A DNA stretch of 63,210 bases from Ectothiorhodospiraceae bacterium (lineage in GTDB: Bacteria; Pseudomonadota; Gammaproteobacteria; SZUA-152): positions 1-63,210 of the forward strand of contig NVUB02000134.1 of NCBI GenBank assembly GCA_002401775.2. The letters are read 5' to 3'. Positions 1 through 9,387 of the stretch are shown here, in pieces (the stretch's first letter is position 1; every line of letters begins with the position of its first letter). A program made the translations under genes and the position numbers. The notes below the pieces were generated by a model that did no database searches, was not told where the DNA came from, and was given only the letters and a program-made list of their open reading frames with translations.

Positions 1-135
1 ATTCTATTGCAACGAATCGCACCACCAAAAGTAGGCGCTCTTAGGCGACAGTAGGCGCTTTAGGCGACGCCGCCAGCGCGGAAAAGGACCAGAATCACGC
101 CACGAACGGTGATTGAGAACGGCCCCTAGCGCCCA
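1..135 (+). repeat. Left-end copy of a window-flanking inverted repeat
   Basis: This stretch matches the reverse complement of 63012-63125 over about 110 bases with few mismatches (shared blocks include CTATTGCAACGAA, GACGCCGCCAGCGCGGAAAA and CGCCACGAACGGTGATTG). The left copy has two tandem copies of the submotif GTAGGCGCTnTTAGGCGA-like unit near 31-48 and 51-68, where the right copy has one. Similarity fades after about base 135. It holds no gene. A repeat at both ends in opposite orientation is compatible with an assembly break at a multi-copy element. Confidence 0.85.
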
Positions 136-313
136 AACCTTGGCCTTGCCCGTTCTAGTCACACCGCTATTCTCTGGTGATATACCCCTCCCCAGTGCCT
201 AGACACTTGAATTTCCTCTCTTTCCTGCCGTTATCCATACAGAAGCCTACAAACTGCCACACAGAATGGCCGCTTCTGAACCGTAGCCCAAACGATCAGC
301 GAAGGATTTTGGT

Positions 314-1480
314 ATGCCAAACCTGGATAAAAAAAGCGATGTCACTCAACCCCGTATACTCATTATTGATGACTCACGTGTCGTCCGTGTTTCTCTGCGG
401 AAAGTATTAGGTGCAGAGTTCGACATTGTTGAAGCGGAAGATGGTGAAGCCGGTTGGGACGCCTTATTTGCCGACGCCTCTATTCAAGTGGTACTGACCG
501 ATGCTGATATGCCCAAATTGGACGGCTATGAATTAATTGCCCGCATTCGTGCCCACGACGATGTCCGCATTAGCGGTATTCCCCTTAACATGGTGACTGC
601 CGCTACCGACGAGGCTGCACGGCAAAGAGCGTTAGGTCTAGGGGCAACGGACTTCATCACCAAACCCTTTGACAAGGTGCAGTTATTGGCTCGTGTTCGT
701 GCCCAGGCCCGCATGGATCAGACCACTCGAAATTTAGCTGAAACCACAGAAGCACTTATTGAACATGCCACTGATGATGCCCTTACCGGGGTGCGCAGTC
801 GCCGCTATTTTTTGCGAAGAGGCGAACAGGATCTGGCCTATATCCAACGTCACCAGCAGGACTTGTGCGTATTTGTCGTCGGTATCGATAACTTTGATGA
901 TTTAAAAAATCAATATTCAGCAACAGTAACGGACCAAGTTCTGGTCTCCATCGCCAGTAGCCTTGGCAAAGCCATTCGTAAAGAGGACACCCTGGCTCGC
1001 TGTGGAGAGGCCTGGTTTGCCGTCATTGCCCCCACACTTGGCGGCAATGAAGCCACGACTGTCTGCAACCGGATTCGCGAGCAAATCGCCGCCAACCCCT
1101 ATTCAAAAGAAGGCACACAAATACCACTGACCGTCAGCCTTGGGCTCAGCCAACATGGCGTCGACGACATTAATAAAGCGCAACACAAGACTAAAGGTAT
1201 TGAGGCTTACCTCAGTTTTGCAGAAGACTACATGCGCAAGGCTCAGACGGATGGCGGCAACCGTCTTATGGCTGCCAAACCCACCAAAACAACCCAAAAA
1301 CGCATTAGCATTGATGCCGCTTTGCGTATCCTCGCCAAAGGTGAGCCGCAAAAGCTCGACACACATATTGATACAATAGTAGAGCAGTTAATGCCGCTTC
1401 TGATTTACTGTAATGAGCAACGTGGCTGGCAATTAGACACTGAACTGAAAGCGTTTCAACAAAAAATCAATGGAACCTGA
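314..1480 (+). CDS. Response regulator with degenerate GGDEF domain
   Basis: A 388-residue two-domain signalling protein. Residues about 13-135 form a receiver domain: acidic pair D19-D20, phospho-acceptor D63 in LTDADMP, and the conserved lysine in ITKPFD. Residues about 150-310 follow a GGDEF fold, with GIDNFDDLKNQY at the substrate-binding strand, but the active-site motif itself reads CGEAW instead of GGDEF. Diguanylate cyclase activity is therefore unlikely; a GTP- or c-di-GMP-sensing or purely structural role is inferred. About 75 C-terminal residues are unassigned. The start is supported by AAGGA eight bases before the ATG. It stands alone, with no kinase beside it. Confidence 0.85.
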   Translation: MPNLDKKSDVTQPRILIIDDSRVVRVSLRKVLGAEFDIVEAEDGEAGWDALFADASIQVVLTDADMPKLDGYELIARIRAHDDVRISGIPLNMVTAATDEAARQRALGLGATDFITKPFDKVQLLARVRAQARMDQTTRNLAETTEALIEHATDDALTGVRSRRYFLRRGEQDLAYIQRHQQDLCVFVVGIDNFDDLKNQYSATVTDQVLVSIASSLGKAIRKEDTLARCGEAWFAVIAPTLGGNEATTVCNRIREQIAANPYSKEGTQIPLTVSLGLSQHGVDDINKAQHKTKGIEAYLSFAEDYMRKAQTDGGNRLMAAKPTKTTQKRISIDAALRILAKGEPQKLDTHIDTIVEQLMPLLIYCNEQRGWQLDTELKAFQQKINGT

Positions 1481-2145
1481 CTCTACCCTGACGTCGTTAC
1501 ACATTGAGTTGCCTTCTTATATACTCCACCACGCTTGTTTTGATGGGATACTGATTAAGTATTGATGAAACACTAAAGACTCAACAACAACGGCCTACAA
1601 ATAACGTAAAAAGTCATAAAGATAACACTCACTTTCTTCTTTTCAATTAGCGATTATTTCGTACCTGACAGTTACAACTTTCCGCAACACATTAAAAATA
1701 TTCTTGCTTCATCACTCACCGTTATCATGAAAAATAACAATCAGTTAAGCCTTTCATGAGAATTATACTCATTCACCTCCCTAAAAATTGTTATGCGAAT
1801 CAAGGAACCTGCCGGGCCTCTATGGCGTTATCACCTTGGATGCGATTAAAAAATACTGTGTTATCAATAACAAACTGTAAAAAGTTCCGTGAAAGATAAA
1901 AATCATGACAAATTTGTGAACACCATCACAGTGTAATTGGTCTTTTTTCAGGAGCATGTAATCTACGACAACGATGCTTTATAAAACGTCGTCGTTACAA
2001 ACATGTCACAAACACGACCATCGGCCAAGTTGTAAACCAGCCGTTGGGGAATTTGTAAAACGTGATGTTTGCCACACTTTTTTAGTCAGTGTTGGCCGAT
2101 TAAAAATTATCGGTCTAAAAATTCAGAGAAATAAGGATGTCGAAA
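1481..2145. other. AT-rich intergenic region upstream of the exported-protein operon
   Basis: About 660 bases without a convincing gene. Reading frames across it are short and run out of frame into the next gene. The final part is AT-rich and probably holds the promoter of the 2146-7944 gene set. I looked for a c-di-GMP riboswitch because of the neighbouring GGDEF gene and saw no match to its conserved core. Confidence 0.5.
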
Positions 2146-3402
2146 ATGAGTACCACGATGATTCCACGCAAATTTGCCTGCTCTGCGCTTGCCTTTACTT
2201 TACTGACTGTTTTATCAGCCGCGCTTGTTGGCTCCGTCACCGCAGGCGACAGAGAGCAAGCCAAACGCATTCATGATCGACTCGCGGGCGTGCCGCCGAG
2301 TGACGCGGTGCTCACCGCAATGCAGGCCGACATTGCCGCAGGCGATACCAATGCCGCGGCTTACAAGGCAATGGACAATCCTGAATTCTACCGGGTGACG
2401 TTGAAAAACTTCATTACGCCCTGGACCAACGAAGCACTCACCGTTTTTGAACCGCTCAACGATTACACCGCAACGTTGATAGGCATAGTGCGTGATGACT
2501 ATGATTTCCGCAGAATCCTCTATGACGACATTCTTTATACTGGCCCAGGCAGCCCAAGCGTCACCGCCCTGACCACCAGTAATGCACATTACAAATCTCT
2601 GGAAGACACTGGCGCTGATCTTCAGGCCGTACTGGCTGAAACCACTCAGTCGTCTGCCTCAGGAATAGCCGCACCGGCCGGTATCTTTACCACTCGCGCC
2701 GCCGCCAAGGCTTTCTTTTCCGATGGAACCAACCGAGCCATGTTCCGTTTCACCATGCTCAATCATCTTTGTAATGACATGGAACAGGTAAAAGATACCA
2801 GCTACGTGCCCGACCGTATTCGTCAGGATGTGTCACGCAGTCCAGGTGGTGACAGCCGCTTGTTCCTGAACGGTTGCGTCGGCTGCCACACCGGCATGGA
2901 CCCCATGGCTCAGGCCTTTGCCTATTACGACTACGAATATCCGCTGGATGGTAATGGCGACCCCGATTACGACGCAGGCCAACTGGTTTATAACAATGTC
3001 GGCGACATCGATATTGGCAAAGACGGCAATCCTACGGGTAGCCGGGTGCAGGAAAAATTCCATATCAATGCCAATAACTTTGAATTTGGCTTTGTGACAC
3101 CCAACGATAACTGGGATAACTACTGGCGCACTGGCAGTAACAGTTCGCTGGGTTGGGATACCAACGGCAGTGGCTTGCCCAGTGGGGGCTCAGGTGCCAG
3201 CTCCATGGGTAGAGAACTGGCTAATAGTGAAGCCTTCGCCCGCTGCCAGGTTGAAAAAGTCTTTCAGTCCGTTTGCCTGAGGTCGCCTGTTGATGCCACT
3301 GATCGCGGTCAGATCGACACCATGATCAGCACTTTCAAGGCAACCGGCTACAAACTCAAACAGGTTTTTGCAGACTCTGCGGTGTTCTGCAGAGGCAGTT
3401 AA
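2146..3402 (+). CDS. Exported CxxCH protein, DUF1585-like
   Basis: A 418-residue protein with a signal peptide (hydrophobic segment roughly residues 10-30, ending near VTAGD). It has one c-type haem motif, GCVGCHTGMDPMAQAF, whose CxxCHxxMDP pattern is typical of the planctomycete-type DUF1588/DUF1592/DUF1585 cytochrome proteins, and a C-terminal block (SEAFARCQVEKVFQSVC, GYKLKQVFADSAVFC) resembling DUF1585. I infer a periplasmic redox or haem protein with unknown partner. An ATG also occurs at 2137, but AAGG (2133-2136) abuts it and sits nine bases before the ATG at 2146, so 2146 is preferred. It is first of three co-directional exported genes. Confidence 0.75.
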   Translation: MSTTMIPRKFACSALAFTLLTVLSAALVGSVTAGDREQAKRIHDRLAGVPPSDAVLTAMQADIAAGDTNAAAYKAMDNPEFYRVTLKNFITPWTNEALTVFEPLNDYTATLIGIVRDDYDFRRILYDDILYTGPGSPSVTALTTSNAHYKSLEDTGADLQAVLAETTQSSASGIAAPAGIFTTRAAAKAFFSDGTNRAMFRFTMLNHLCNDMEQVKDTSYVPDRIRQDVSRSPGGDSRLFLNGCVGCHTGMDPMAQAFAYYDYEYPLDGNGDPDYDAGQLVYNNVGDIDIGKDGNPTGSRVQEKFHINANNFEFGFVTPNDNWDNYWRTGSNSSLGWDTNGSGLPSGGSGASSMGRELANSEAFARCQVEKVFQSVCLRSPVDATDRGQIDTMISTFKATGYKLKQVFADSAVFCRGS

Positions 3403-3466
3403 CGTCAACACTGTAACTACATCTAATTATTGTTAGATTATATAAAGGTTTTTTTGGAGCATTACG

Positions 3467-6235
3467 ATGAAGATCCCAAGCCGTACCAAAAATAACGATC
3501 GATACAACCTGCCAAAAATGGGTCAGCCTTCATGGTTGTCCACCGGCATGTTAGCGATGTTCTTCGCCATAACGCTCGCGGCCTGCGATACCGTCCCGAC
3601 GGAACTCAACGCCGAAGCTGGCGCTGGTGGTAACGTCGCCGCCAGCTATACCGGCGAAGCCTGTGGTACCGGAGCCACTGACTCTACAGTGATCGCCGAT
3701 GCCTGTAATTTCAAGGTTGAATTTTGGGACAAAATGCCCAGCGTCAGCCAATGCGGCAACTGCCACAATACTGAAACCAGCGCACAAAGCCCTTATTTTC
3801 TGGACACTGCCGACGTCAACGTCGCTTATTCCCAGATGCTGAGTTTTAATCTTGCCGACACCAGTGACCCGGCAAACTCCTCTATTCTCACCAAGATTCG
3901 CAACGGCCATAACTGTGGTGATTCCAACAGCTGTGATGCCCTCGCCACAACCGTAGAAGGTTATATCAACAACTGGGTCGGCGGTGGCACAGCCGGCGGA
4001 GCAGGTACCAGTAACGTAATATCGCTGGAAACCCCTACCGTTAAATCTCCGGGACAAAGCAAAACATTGCCGCCAGCCCCCGGTATTTTTGCCTCAGCCG
4101 TATGGCCCTTGCTCACCGCCAACTGCTCAAACTGCCACAGTGAATCAGCCCCTATAACGGTACAGTCTCCTTTCTTCGCGGAAGGTGATGTTGACGCAGC
4201 CTATGCCGCTATTCAGTCCAGCCAGAAGATCAATCTCGACAACCCAGCCGCTTCTCGTCTGGTGGTGCGTCTTCGCACTGAATTCCATAACTGCTGGGAT
4301 CCCGTTGTTGCAGGTACGACAGACTGCGCCACTTCCGCAACGTTAATGGAAGCCGCTATTACGACATTTGCAGACTCCGTTGCACTCAGCACCGTGGACC
4401 CTGCCTGGATTATTAGTAGCGCCATGACCCTTAGTGATGGCCAAATTGCCAGCGGTGGGGCACGTGATGACTCCACTACCGTCGCGCTTTACAAATTCCA
4501 AAGCGGTGCAGGCAGCAATACTATTCTTGATATCAGTGGTGTCGGTACTGCCCTCAACCTTGACCTCTACGGCACCGAAGGCGTCGATTACCAATGGGTT
4601 GGCGGCTGGGGCATTGAGTTCATGACACCCAACGGCAAAGCACAAGGCACCACACAAGTCAGCTCGAAACTGCGCGACTATATGGCTGCCAGTGGCGAGT
4701 ATTCCATCGAAACGTGGTTAGTTCCCGGCAACGTCACCCAGGGCGATGCCAACGATCCTGCCCGTATCATTACTTACTCTGCGGGTGCAACCGAACGCAA
4801 CTTCACTTTGGGACAAGCTGAATATCGCTATTCCTTCATGAATCGTTCCACCTCCACAGACGACAACGGCGAGCCTCTGATGATCACCGACGACGGCGAT
4901 GAAGACTTACAAGCCACCCAACAACACCTGGTGGTAACCTTCAGTCAGGTCACTGGTCGCAAAATTTACGTCAACGGTGTTGATGTATCGCTGGACGACA
5001 ACGCCGGCGCAGGCAGCCCTGACCCAGTCACACCTCCTGGTAGCCTGTCTAACTGGGATGAAACCTTTGCCTTTATCCTTGGCAATGAAGCGTCTAATGA
5101 CAAAGCATGGGCCGGTAAATTGCGCTTAGTCGCCATTCACAACCGTGCCATCTCGGAAACACAAATATTGCAAAACTTTGAGGCCGGGGTTGGCGAGAAA
5201 TTCTTCGTCCTCTTCAGCGTCAGCGATCAAATGAGTGACCCCAGTTGTATCGTCGGCGGTGTGCATCAATGCTTTGTATACTTCGTCGTCAGCCAATTTG
5301 ACAGCTACAGCTATCTGTTCGACAAACCTACCTTTATCAGCCTTAACGCTGCCTTTGTTCCTAGCGATACGGTCATTAAGAAAATGCGTATCGGGCTAAA
5401 TGGTAAAGAACCTGCAGTCGGCCAGGCGTACGCTAATCTCGACACAACGATTAATGCGACTGACTACACCGTATCGGGACAACAGCTTTCCAGTCTTGGC
5501 ACCATCATCGCTTTGGAAAAAGGCAGTGATAGCGACGAGTTCTTCCTCACCTTCGAAGATTTTGATGGCAACGCCAACACCCGTGTCGCCAGTGTGTGTG
5601 GTACCACATTGACCTGCAATAGCACGCCAGTTGACGGTACTCCCATGCCTGAAGTCGGCCTGCGTACCTTTGAAGAGATCCTCGCCTCCATGTCCGCCAT
5701 GACCGGTGTTGACCCATACTTGCCACAGTTCTCCAACGTGTTGGAAACCTATTACGCTGAAAACTCAGGCATTGTGAGCGGTATCAAACAGCAATTGCCT
5801 TCAGTCGAAACCGTGACGGGCTTCCTGGCAGCGCATCAAATGGGTATTGCCCAGTTGGCCATTGCCTACTGTGATGCCCTGGTGGAAGACACCACATTGC
5901 GCAACAACTTCTTTGGCACCTTTGCTTTCTCTAGCAACTTAGGCACCTCTTTTGGTGCCGGTGATTCAACAGAGAAGAACCAGATCGTTGATGCCCTGTA
6001 CGACAATATGATGGGCTACCCCGATGCCGGCAATGGCGGCGCAACACTGGCGAATATGCTGACGCGTGCCGATATCAAGCTAGAACTGATCGGACCCAGC
6101 GCCAACAACCTGTTCGACAATATGTCAGCGAATTGTTCGGCAACCGGTTGTAGCACAGACCAGACACGTACTCGTGCTGTCACCAAGGCCATGTGTACTT
6201 CAGCCCTGGCCAGTGCAGCGATGCTGCTCCAGTAA
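3467..6235 (+). CDS. Lipoprotein with two CxxCH domains and a LamG-like domain
   Basis: A 922-residue predicted lipoprotein: a late hydrophobic signal ends in the lipobox LAAC followed by Asp, which in Enterobacteria favours inner-membrane retention. Two c-type haem motifs, CGNCHN (near residue 98) and CSNCHS (near 220), each sit in a similar 'planctomycete-type' segment with a distal NC-containing motif (GHNCGD, FHNCWD). Residues about 335-585 look like a concanavalin/LamG fold (YSIETWLVPG, HLVVTFSQVTGRKIYVNGVDV, KLRLVAIHNRAIS). The C-terminal third is unassigned. GGAG lies seven bases before the ATG. The gene follows the preceding CxxCH gene after 64 bases and precedes a Tat protein, so the three likely act together. 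Confidence 0.8.
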   Translation: MKIPSRTKNNDRYNLPKMGQPSWLSTGMLAMFFAITLAACDTVPTELNAEAGAGGNVAASYTGEACGTGATDSTVIADACNFKVEFWDKMPSVSQCGNCHNTETSAQSPYFLDTADVNVAYSQMLSFNLADTSDPANSSILTKIRNGHNCGDSNSCDALATTVEGYINNWVGGGTAGGAGTSNVISLETPTVKSPGQSKTLPPAPGIFASAVWPLLTANCSNCHSESAPITVQSPFFAEGDVDAAYAAIQSSQKINLDNPAASRLVVRLRTEFHNCWDPVVAGTTDCATSATLMEAAITTFADSVALSTVDPAWIISSAMTLSDGQIASGGARDDSTTVALYKFQSGAGSNTILDISGVGTALNLDLYGTEGVDYQWVGGWGIEFMTPNGKAQGTTQVSSKLRDYMAASGEYSIETWLVPGNVTQGDANDPARIITYSAGATERNFTLGQAEYRYSFMNRSTSTDDNGEPLMITDDGDEDLQATQQHLVVTFSQVTGRKIYVNGVDVSLDDNAGAGSPDPVTPPGSLSNWDETFAFILGNEASNDKAWAGKLRLVAIHNRAISETQILQNFEAGVGEKFFVLFSVSDQMSDPSCIVGGVHQCFVYFVVSQFDSYSYLFDKPTFISLNAAFVPSDTVIKKMRIGLNGKEPAVGQAYANLDTTINATDYTVSGQQLSSLGTIIALEKGSDSDEFFLTFEDFDGNANTRVASVCGTTLTCNSTPVDGTPMPEVGLRTFEEILASMSAMTGVDPYLPQFSNVLETYYAENSGIVSGIKQQLPSVETVTGFLAAHQMGIAQLAIAYCDALVEDTTLRNNFFGTFAFSSNLGTSFGAGDSTEKNQIVDALYDNMMGYPDAGNGGATLANMLTRADIKLELIGPSANNLFDNMSANCSATGCSTDQTRTRAVTKAMCTSALASAAMLLQ

Positions 6236-6312
6236 CACGGGTTCGGAACTGATCGCAAAGCAACTACTTGAACGACTACTAGAACGACAAAAGGTTTACC
6301 GAGGAAAAGACC

Positions 6313-7944
6313 ATGGCTAAACAAAGGGCTAGACGAATGAGCAAACAGCGCAGCACGCTTTCACCCGATGCGCCACTGTACCATCTGGACCATAGCCGCC
6401 CGGTGTCACGACGTGACTTCTTGCGCCAGGGTTTCATTACCGGTGCCGGTGTTACCGTCGGAGGCTCTCTGCTCAGTCTGTTTGCTAATCCGCGCATGGC
6501 ACAAGCGGCCTTGTCCAGCGACTTGCAGACCCTCGCGACGACCAGCGGCTGTCCATTAGGCTCAGCACTTTCAGGCAGAATACCCTTTATCTGTTTTGAC
6601 CTCGCGGGCGGCGCCAATATGGTCGGCTCCAATGTCTTGGTCGGAGGGCAGGGAGGTTACATCAACTCTCCACTCAGCACCGCAGGCTACAGCAAGATGG
6701 GCATTCCCGGTGACATGGTACCTGGCGGCGTGGAAACTGTTCCGACGCTGACCGGTAACGGCGACTTCACAGACACCACCTTGGGCCTGCCATTCCATTC
6801 AGACAGCGCCTATTTACGCGGCATACTGGAAAAAGTTGATCTGACATTAACCGCTCCCAACGTCAACGGCGCCGTCATCCCTGCCCGCTCCGACAATGAC
6901 ACGGGCAATAACCCTCACAATCCCATGTACGGCATTGCCCGTACCGGCGCTGATGGCGATATTGTCACCTTGATCGGCTCGCGTAACTCCGAGTCCGGTG
7001 GCAACTCCATGGCACCCGCCACGCTCATCGACCCTGAAATTCGCCCCACCAAAGTAGACCGTCCCTCAGATGTGACCGGGCTAGTCGACACTGGTGACCT
7101 CACCGCCATACTCAGTGATCCCGCCGACGTCAAAGCCGTTATGGAATCCGTAGTACGCCTCAGCGACAATAAAATCGCCAACATTAATGCATCCACCGTA
7201 GTGCAGGACTTGGTGCGGTGTGGCTACATAAACTCTGCTGATATCGCCGACCGGTTTGTCGGCAAAGAAATCAGCCCCGATGATCGCAACGCCATCCTTC
7301 CCGCCGACCGGATCATTGTTAACGATGCGGGTGGCATCTTCACTGAAGCCGAGTTTGATGGCGACCGTGAATTCCGCAAAACCGCCTCTGTGATGAAAAT
7401 GGTCATCGACGGCCATGCCGGTGCAGGCACCGTGCAAATGGGCGGCTTCGATTATCATACGGGTGACCGTTCCACCGGCGAAGTCAGAGACCTCCGCGTA
7501 GGCCGCTGCATCGGTGCCTGTCTGGAATATGCCCGACGCATGAACAGCCCGGTAATGATCTATGTCTTCAGCGATGGCTCCGTGGCCAGTAACGGCTCCA
7601 TAGATGGCACGGTCAATGGCCGTGGCAAAGGTGTGTGGACGGGTGACAACTCCTCCACCGCAGCGGGCTGGTTCCTGGTCTTTAACCCAACCGGTCGACC
7701 CACACAGTTTAGCGATGGTGCCACCGCCACTGGCGTACAGATCGGCTGGTTTAATCAAGGTGGTTCAGTGGTCACTTCGTCCTCCCCCGCTGCCAATAAC
7801 GTCAATTTATTGGTGGACACAGTACTGCTGAATTACCTGGCACTGCACGGTGATCAAGCCCTGTTTACCGACATGTTTGACGGTAGCTTGGGGAGCAGCG
7901 CCGCACAAGATGCACTCACGGCGTTTGGGCAGATCACGGCATGA
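6313..7944 (+). CDS. Tat-exported DUF1501-like protein
   Basis: A 543-residue protein with a clear twin-arginine signal, SRRDFLRQG, followed by a hydrophobic stretch and an ARMAQA-like cleavage region (PRMAQAAL). The body has motifs of the DUF1501/alkaline-phosphatase-like exported family, for example an FDLAGGANM segment and GGFDYHTGDRSTGEVRDLRVG, a likely metal or ligand region. Tat export implies folding, possibly with cofactor, before export. GAGG sits eight bases before the ATG and the gene is 77 bases after the LamG lipoprotein. A strong terminator follows. Substrate and reaction are unknown. Confidence 0.75.
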   Translation: MAKQRARRMSKQRSTLSPDAPLYHLDHSRPVSRRDFLRQGFITGAGVTVGGSLLSLFANPRMAQAALSSDLQTLATTSGCPLGSALSGRIPFICFDLAGGANMVGSNVLVGGQGGYINSPLSTAGYSKMGIPGDMVPGGVETVPTLTGNGDFTDTTLGLPFHSDSAYLRGILEKVDLTLTAPNVNGAVIPARSDNDTGNNPHNPMYGIARTGADGDIVTLIGSRNSESGGNSMAPATLIDPEIRPTKVDRPSDVTGLVDTGDLTAILSDPADVKAVMESVVRLSDNKIANINASTVVQDLVRCGYINSADIADRFVGKEISPDDRNAILPADRIIVNDAGGIFTEAEFDGDREFRKTASVMKMVIDGHAGAGTVQMGGFDYHTGDRSTGEVRDLRVGRCIGACLEYARRMNSPVMIYVFSDGSVASNGSIDGTVNGRGKGVWTGDNSSTAAGWFLVFNPTGRPTQFSDGATATGVQIGWFNQGGSVVTSSSPAANNVNLLVDTVLLNYLALHGDQALFTDMFDGSLGSSAAQDALTAFGQITA

Positions 7945-7979
7945 CGATTCCGACCCGTTAAATTCCCTCTATAACCGCC

Positions 7980-8021
7980 AAGGCGGCGTTTCTAATCAAG
8001 AACAGGAACGCCGCCTTTTTT
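7980..8021 (+). terminator. Rho-independent terminator of the exported-protein operon
   Basis: A perfect 11-bp stem, AAGGCGGCGTT pairing with AACGCCGCCTT, around a 16-base loop, is followed directly by a T run. It lies 36 bases after the DUF1501-like gene and ends the three-gene unit. Confidence 0.9.
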
Positions 8022-8175
8022 GTGTGTCCATTTTATGTGCCCATTTTATGTGCCCCTTTTTGTGCAGCCCTTCACATTTTGGCGTATTGGCAGTCATTCC
8101 CTTGAACGTAAACCTAAAGTGTTCCCACTCTCATCCGATAATTATTATCAGTAACATAAACCAGATAAGATAATC

Positions 8176-8349
8176 ATGAGCCACAGAAAAAAGCCCGATA
8201 TATTCACCGTACTCATCGTCGTCGTCACACTTGGCTTCATCGCCAGTAGCGTAGCCCAAGGTGTAAACTTAAATCCCTCTGAAGAACATGTCACTCAAGT
8301 CATGAGTGCCAATCCCGCACTGCAATCCTTAGCCTCTTCACGCCAATAA
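8176..8349 (+). CDS. Small single-pass membrane protein, 57 residues
   Basis: A short open frame begins MSHRKKPDIFTVLIVVVTLG and ends in SLASSRQ. A basic N-terminus is followed by one hydrophobic helix (about residues 10-27), then a polar tail, so it is either a single-pass membrane protein or has an uncleaved or cleavable signal (ASSVAQG). It lies after the terminator of the exported operon, with only a weak AAGA-type ribosome site. I recognise no family; the membrane segment and clean codon structure make it a plausible gene. Confidence 0.5.
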   Translation: MSHRKKPDIFTVLIVVVTLGFIASSVAQGVNLNPSEEHVTQVMSANPALQSLASSRQ

Positions 8350-8388
8350 TCACATCCAAATAAGTACTGAGAGCTAAGTCGGTTTTTG

Positions 8389-8545
8389 GTAGGTCAGGTT
8401 GCGCCGCTACCTGACAACTGCCGCAAGGCATCACTCTGGTGCGAAACCCCTCCCAAAGCTCCAGCCTAGGGTGGTTTTAAAATGACCATCGAGCATCGGC
8501 ATTATTTCATCGTAAAATGTCACGCCGCTTCGCAGCATGACCTAC
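8389..8545 (+). mobile_element. MITE-like element, copy 1 (157 bp)
   Basis: The element starts GTAGGTCAGGTTGCGCCGC and ends GCATGACCTAC, so its ends are inverted repeats (GTAGGTCA/TGACCTAC). A second copy of about 160 bp lies in opposite orientation at 42248-42407, with shared internal sequence such as GCAAGGCATCACnnTGGTGCGAA. It has no coding capacity. A solitary left half is at 8617-8643. Confidence 0.75.
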
Positions 8546-8616
8546 GGTTCGTTATAGAACACGGGTGGCTGTCAATTATAGGGCCGATGACGGTACGCAA
8601 TAAAATGCGTTTGTAA

Positions 8617-8643
8617 GTAGGTCAGGTTACGCCGTTACCTGAC
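8617..8643 (+). repeat. Solo left end of the GTAGGTCA repeat
   Basis: GTAGGTCAGGTTACGCCG followed by TTACCTGAC repeats the first 27 bases of the MITE-like element at 8389 with two changes. The unit is itself palindromic (GTCAGGT/ACCTGAC). The rest of the 8350-8784 gap holds only an imperfect hairpin at 8714-8746 (arms GTCTCTC/GAGAGAC), 3' of the minus-strand gene that follows, without a T run. Confidence 0.65.
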
Positions 8644-8784
8644 GCAGGTGTTGATGATTGAACTGAAATTATTCCGAGGTTTACATCCAAACAAACCTGC
8701 ATCAAAATTGATGGTCTCTCCCCTCTACGGAGTTAGGGTGAGAGACTATGGAACACCTAATATCGCCGCTAAATACCTACGTCA

Positions 8785-9387
8785 CTAAAACTCAATAATG
8801 CCAGTCTCGCTGACCACGGCCTCTAGTGGCACATCCCAATCCTGATTCGGCAATCCCGTCGGACAATATTGTAGATCAAAGGCCATTCCCACCAAATGTG
8901 GTTTACGCCAATGCTGCCGACGTCGTAAAAAATGGAAACTACGGTCGTAAAATCCTCCGCCCATACCCAGCCGGTTACCCTGCCCGTCAAATCCCACTAA
9001 TGGCGTCAGCACCAAGTCCAAACGCTGTATATTGATAACACAGCGCGAGCGTATGACGGGTTCAGGAATGCCAAAACGGTTTTCAACCAGCGTATCGCCA
9101 GGCGCATAAGGTAGAAAATGCAAATGATGTCGATGCAACGCGCTCAGTACCGGCAGATAGGCGGTTTTACCCATAGCGTCAACCATCGTAATAAGCTCAG
9201 TAAGATCCAATTCTCCGTCGTTGGGCAAATAGCAGGCGATATGTTGCGCCGATCGAAACAAGCGGTGCCTGACCAACTGACGGATGGCACCTGCACTGCG
9301 CTCGGCATGTTCATGCGGACTAAGGGCACGTCTTGCCTGTCGCAACTGTTGGCGCTGTTGATTACGGGCTTTCTGGTTTGAATTCAA
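8785..9387 (-). CDS. ygfA: 5-formyltetrahydrofolate cyclo-ligase
   Basis: Converts 5-formyl-THF to 5,10-methenyl-THF using ATP. The C-terminal signature DLVLTPLVGFDGQGNRLGMGGGFYDRSF (given here in parts: LVLTPLVGFD and LGMGGGFYDR) is characteristic, and an N-terminal RQARRALSPHEHAERS helix and YLPNDGELDL segment also fit. The open frame extends to 9522, but that extension would overlap the 6S RNA gene. A TTG at 9387 with AGGG five bases upstream gives a 200-residue protein close to the family length of about 180-200, so I place the start there. The order zapA, 6S RNA, ygfA is the classical gammaproteobacterial arrangement. Confidence 0.9.
   Translation of the reverse strand: MNSNQKARNQQRQQLRQARRALSPHEHAERSAGAIRQLVRHRLFRSAQHIACYLPNDGELDLTELITMVDAMGKTAYLPVLSALHRHHLHFLPYAPGDTLVENRFGIPEPVIRSRCVINIQRLDLVLTPLVGFDGQGNRLGMGGGFYDRSFHFLRRRQHWRKPHLVGMAFDLQYCPTGLPNQDWDVPLEAVVSETGIIEF

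Noticed and set aside
177-410. 77-codon plus-strand frame before and over the start of the response regulator gene
   Set aside because: It overlaps the well-supported gene at 314 in another frame and has no domain or ribosome site.
1481-2145. Possible c-di-GMP riboswitch between the GGDEF protein and the exported operon
   Set aside because: The conserved core sequences of the GEMM class were not found on reading the strand.
1974-2276. 100-codon frame upstream of the exported CxxCH protein
   Set aside because: It overlaps the real gene in a different frame, and the region before 2146 is promoter-like.
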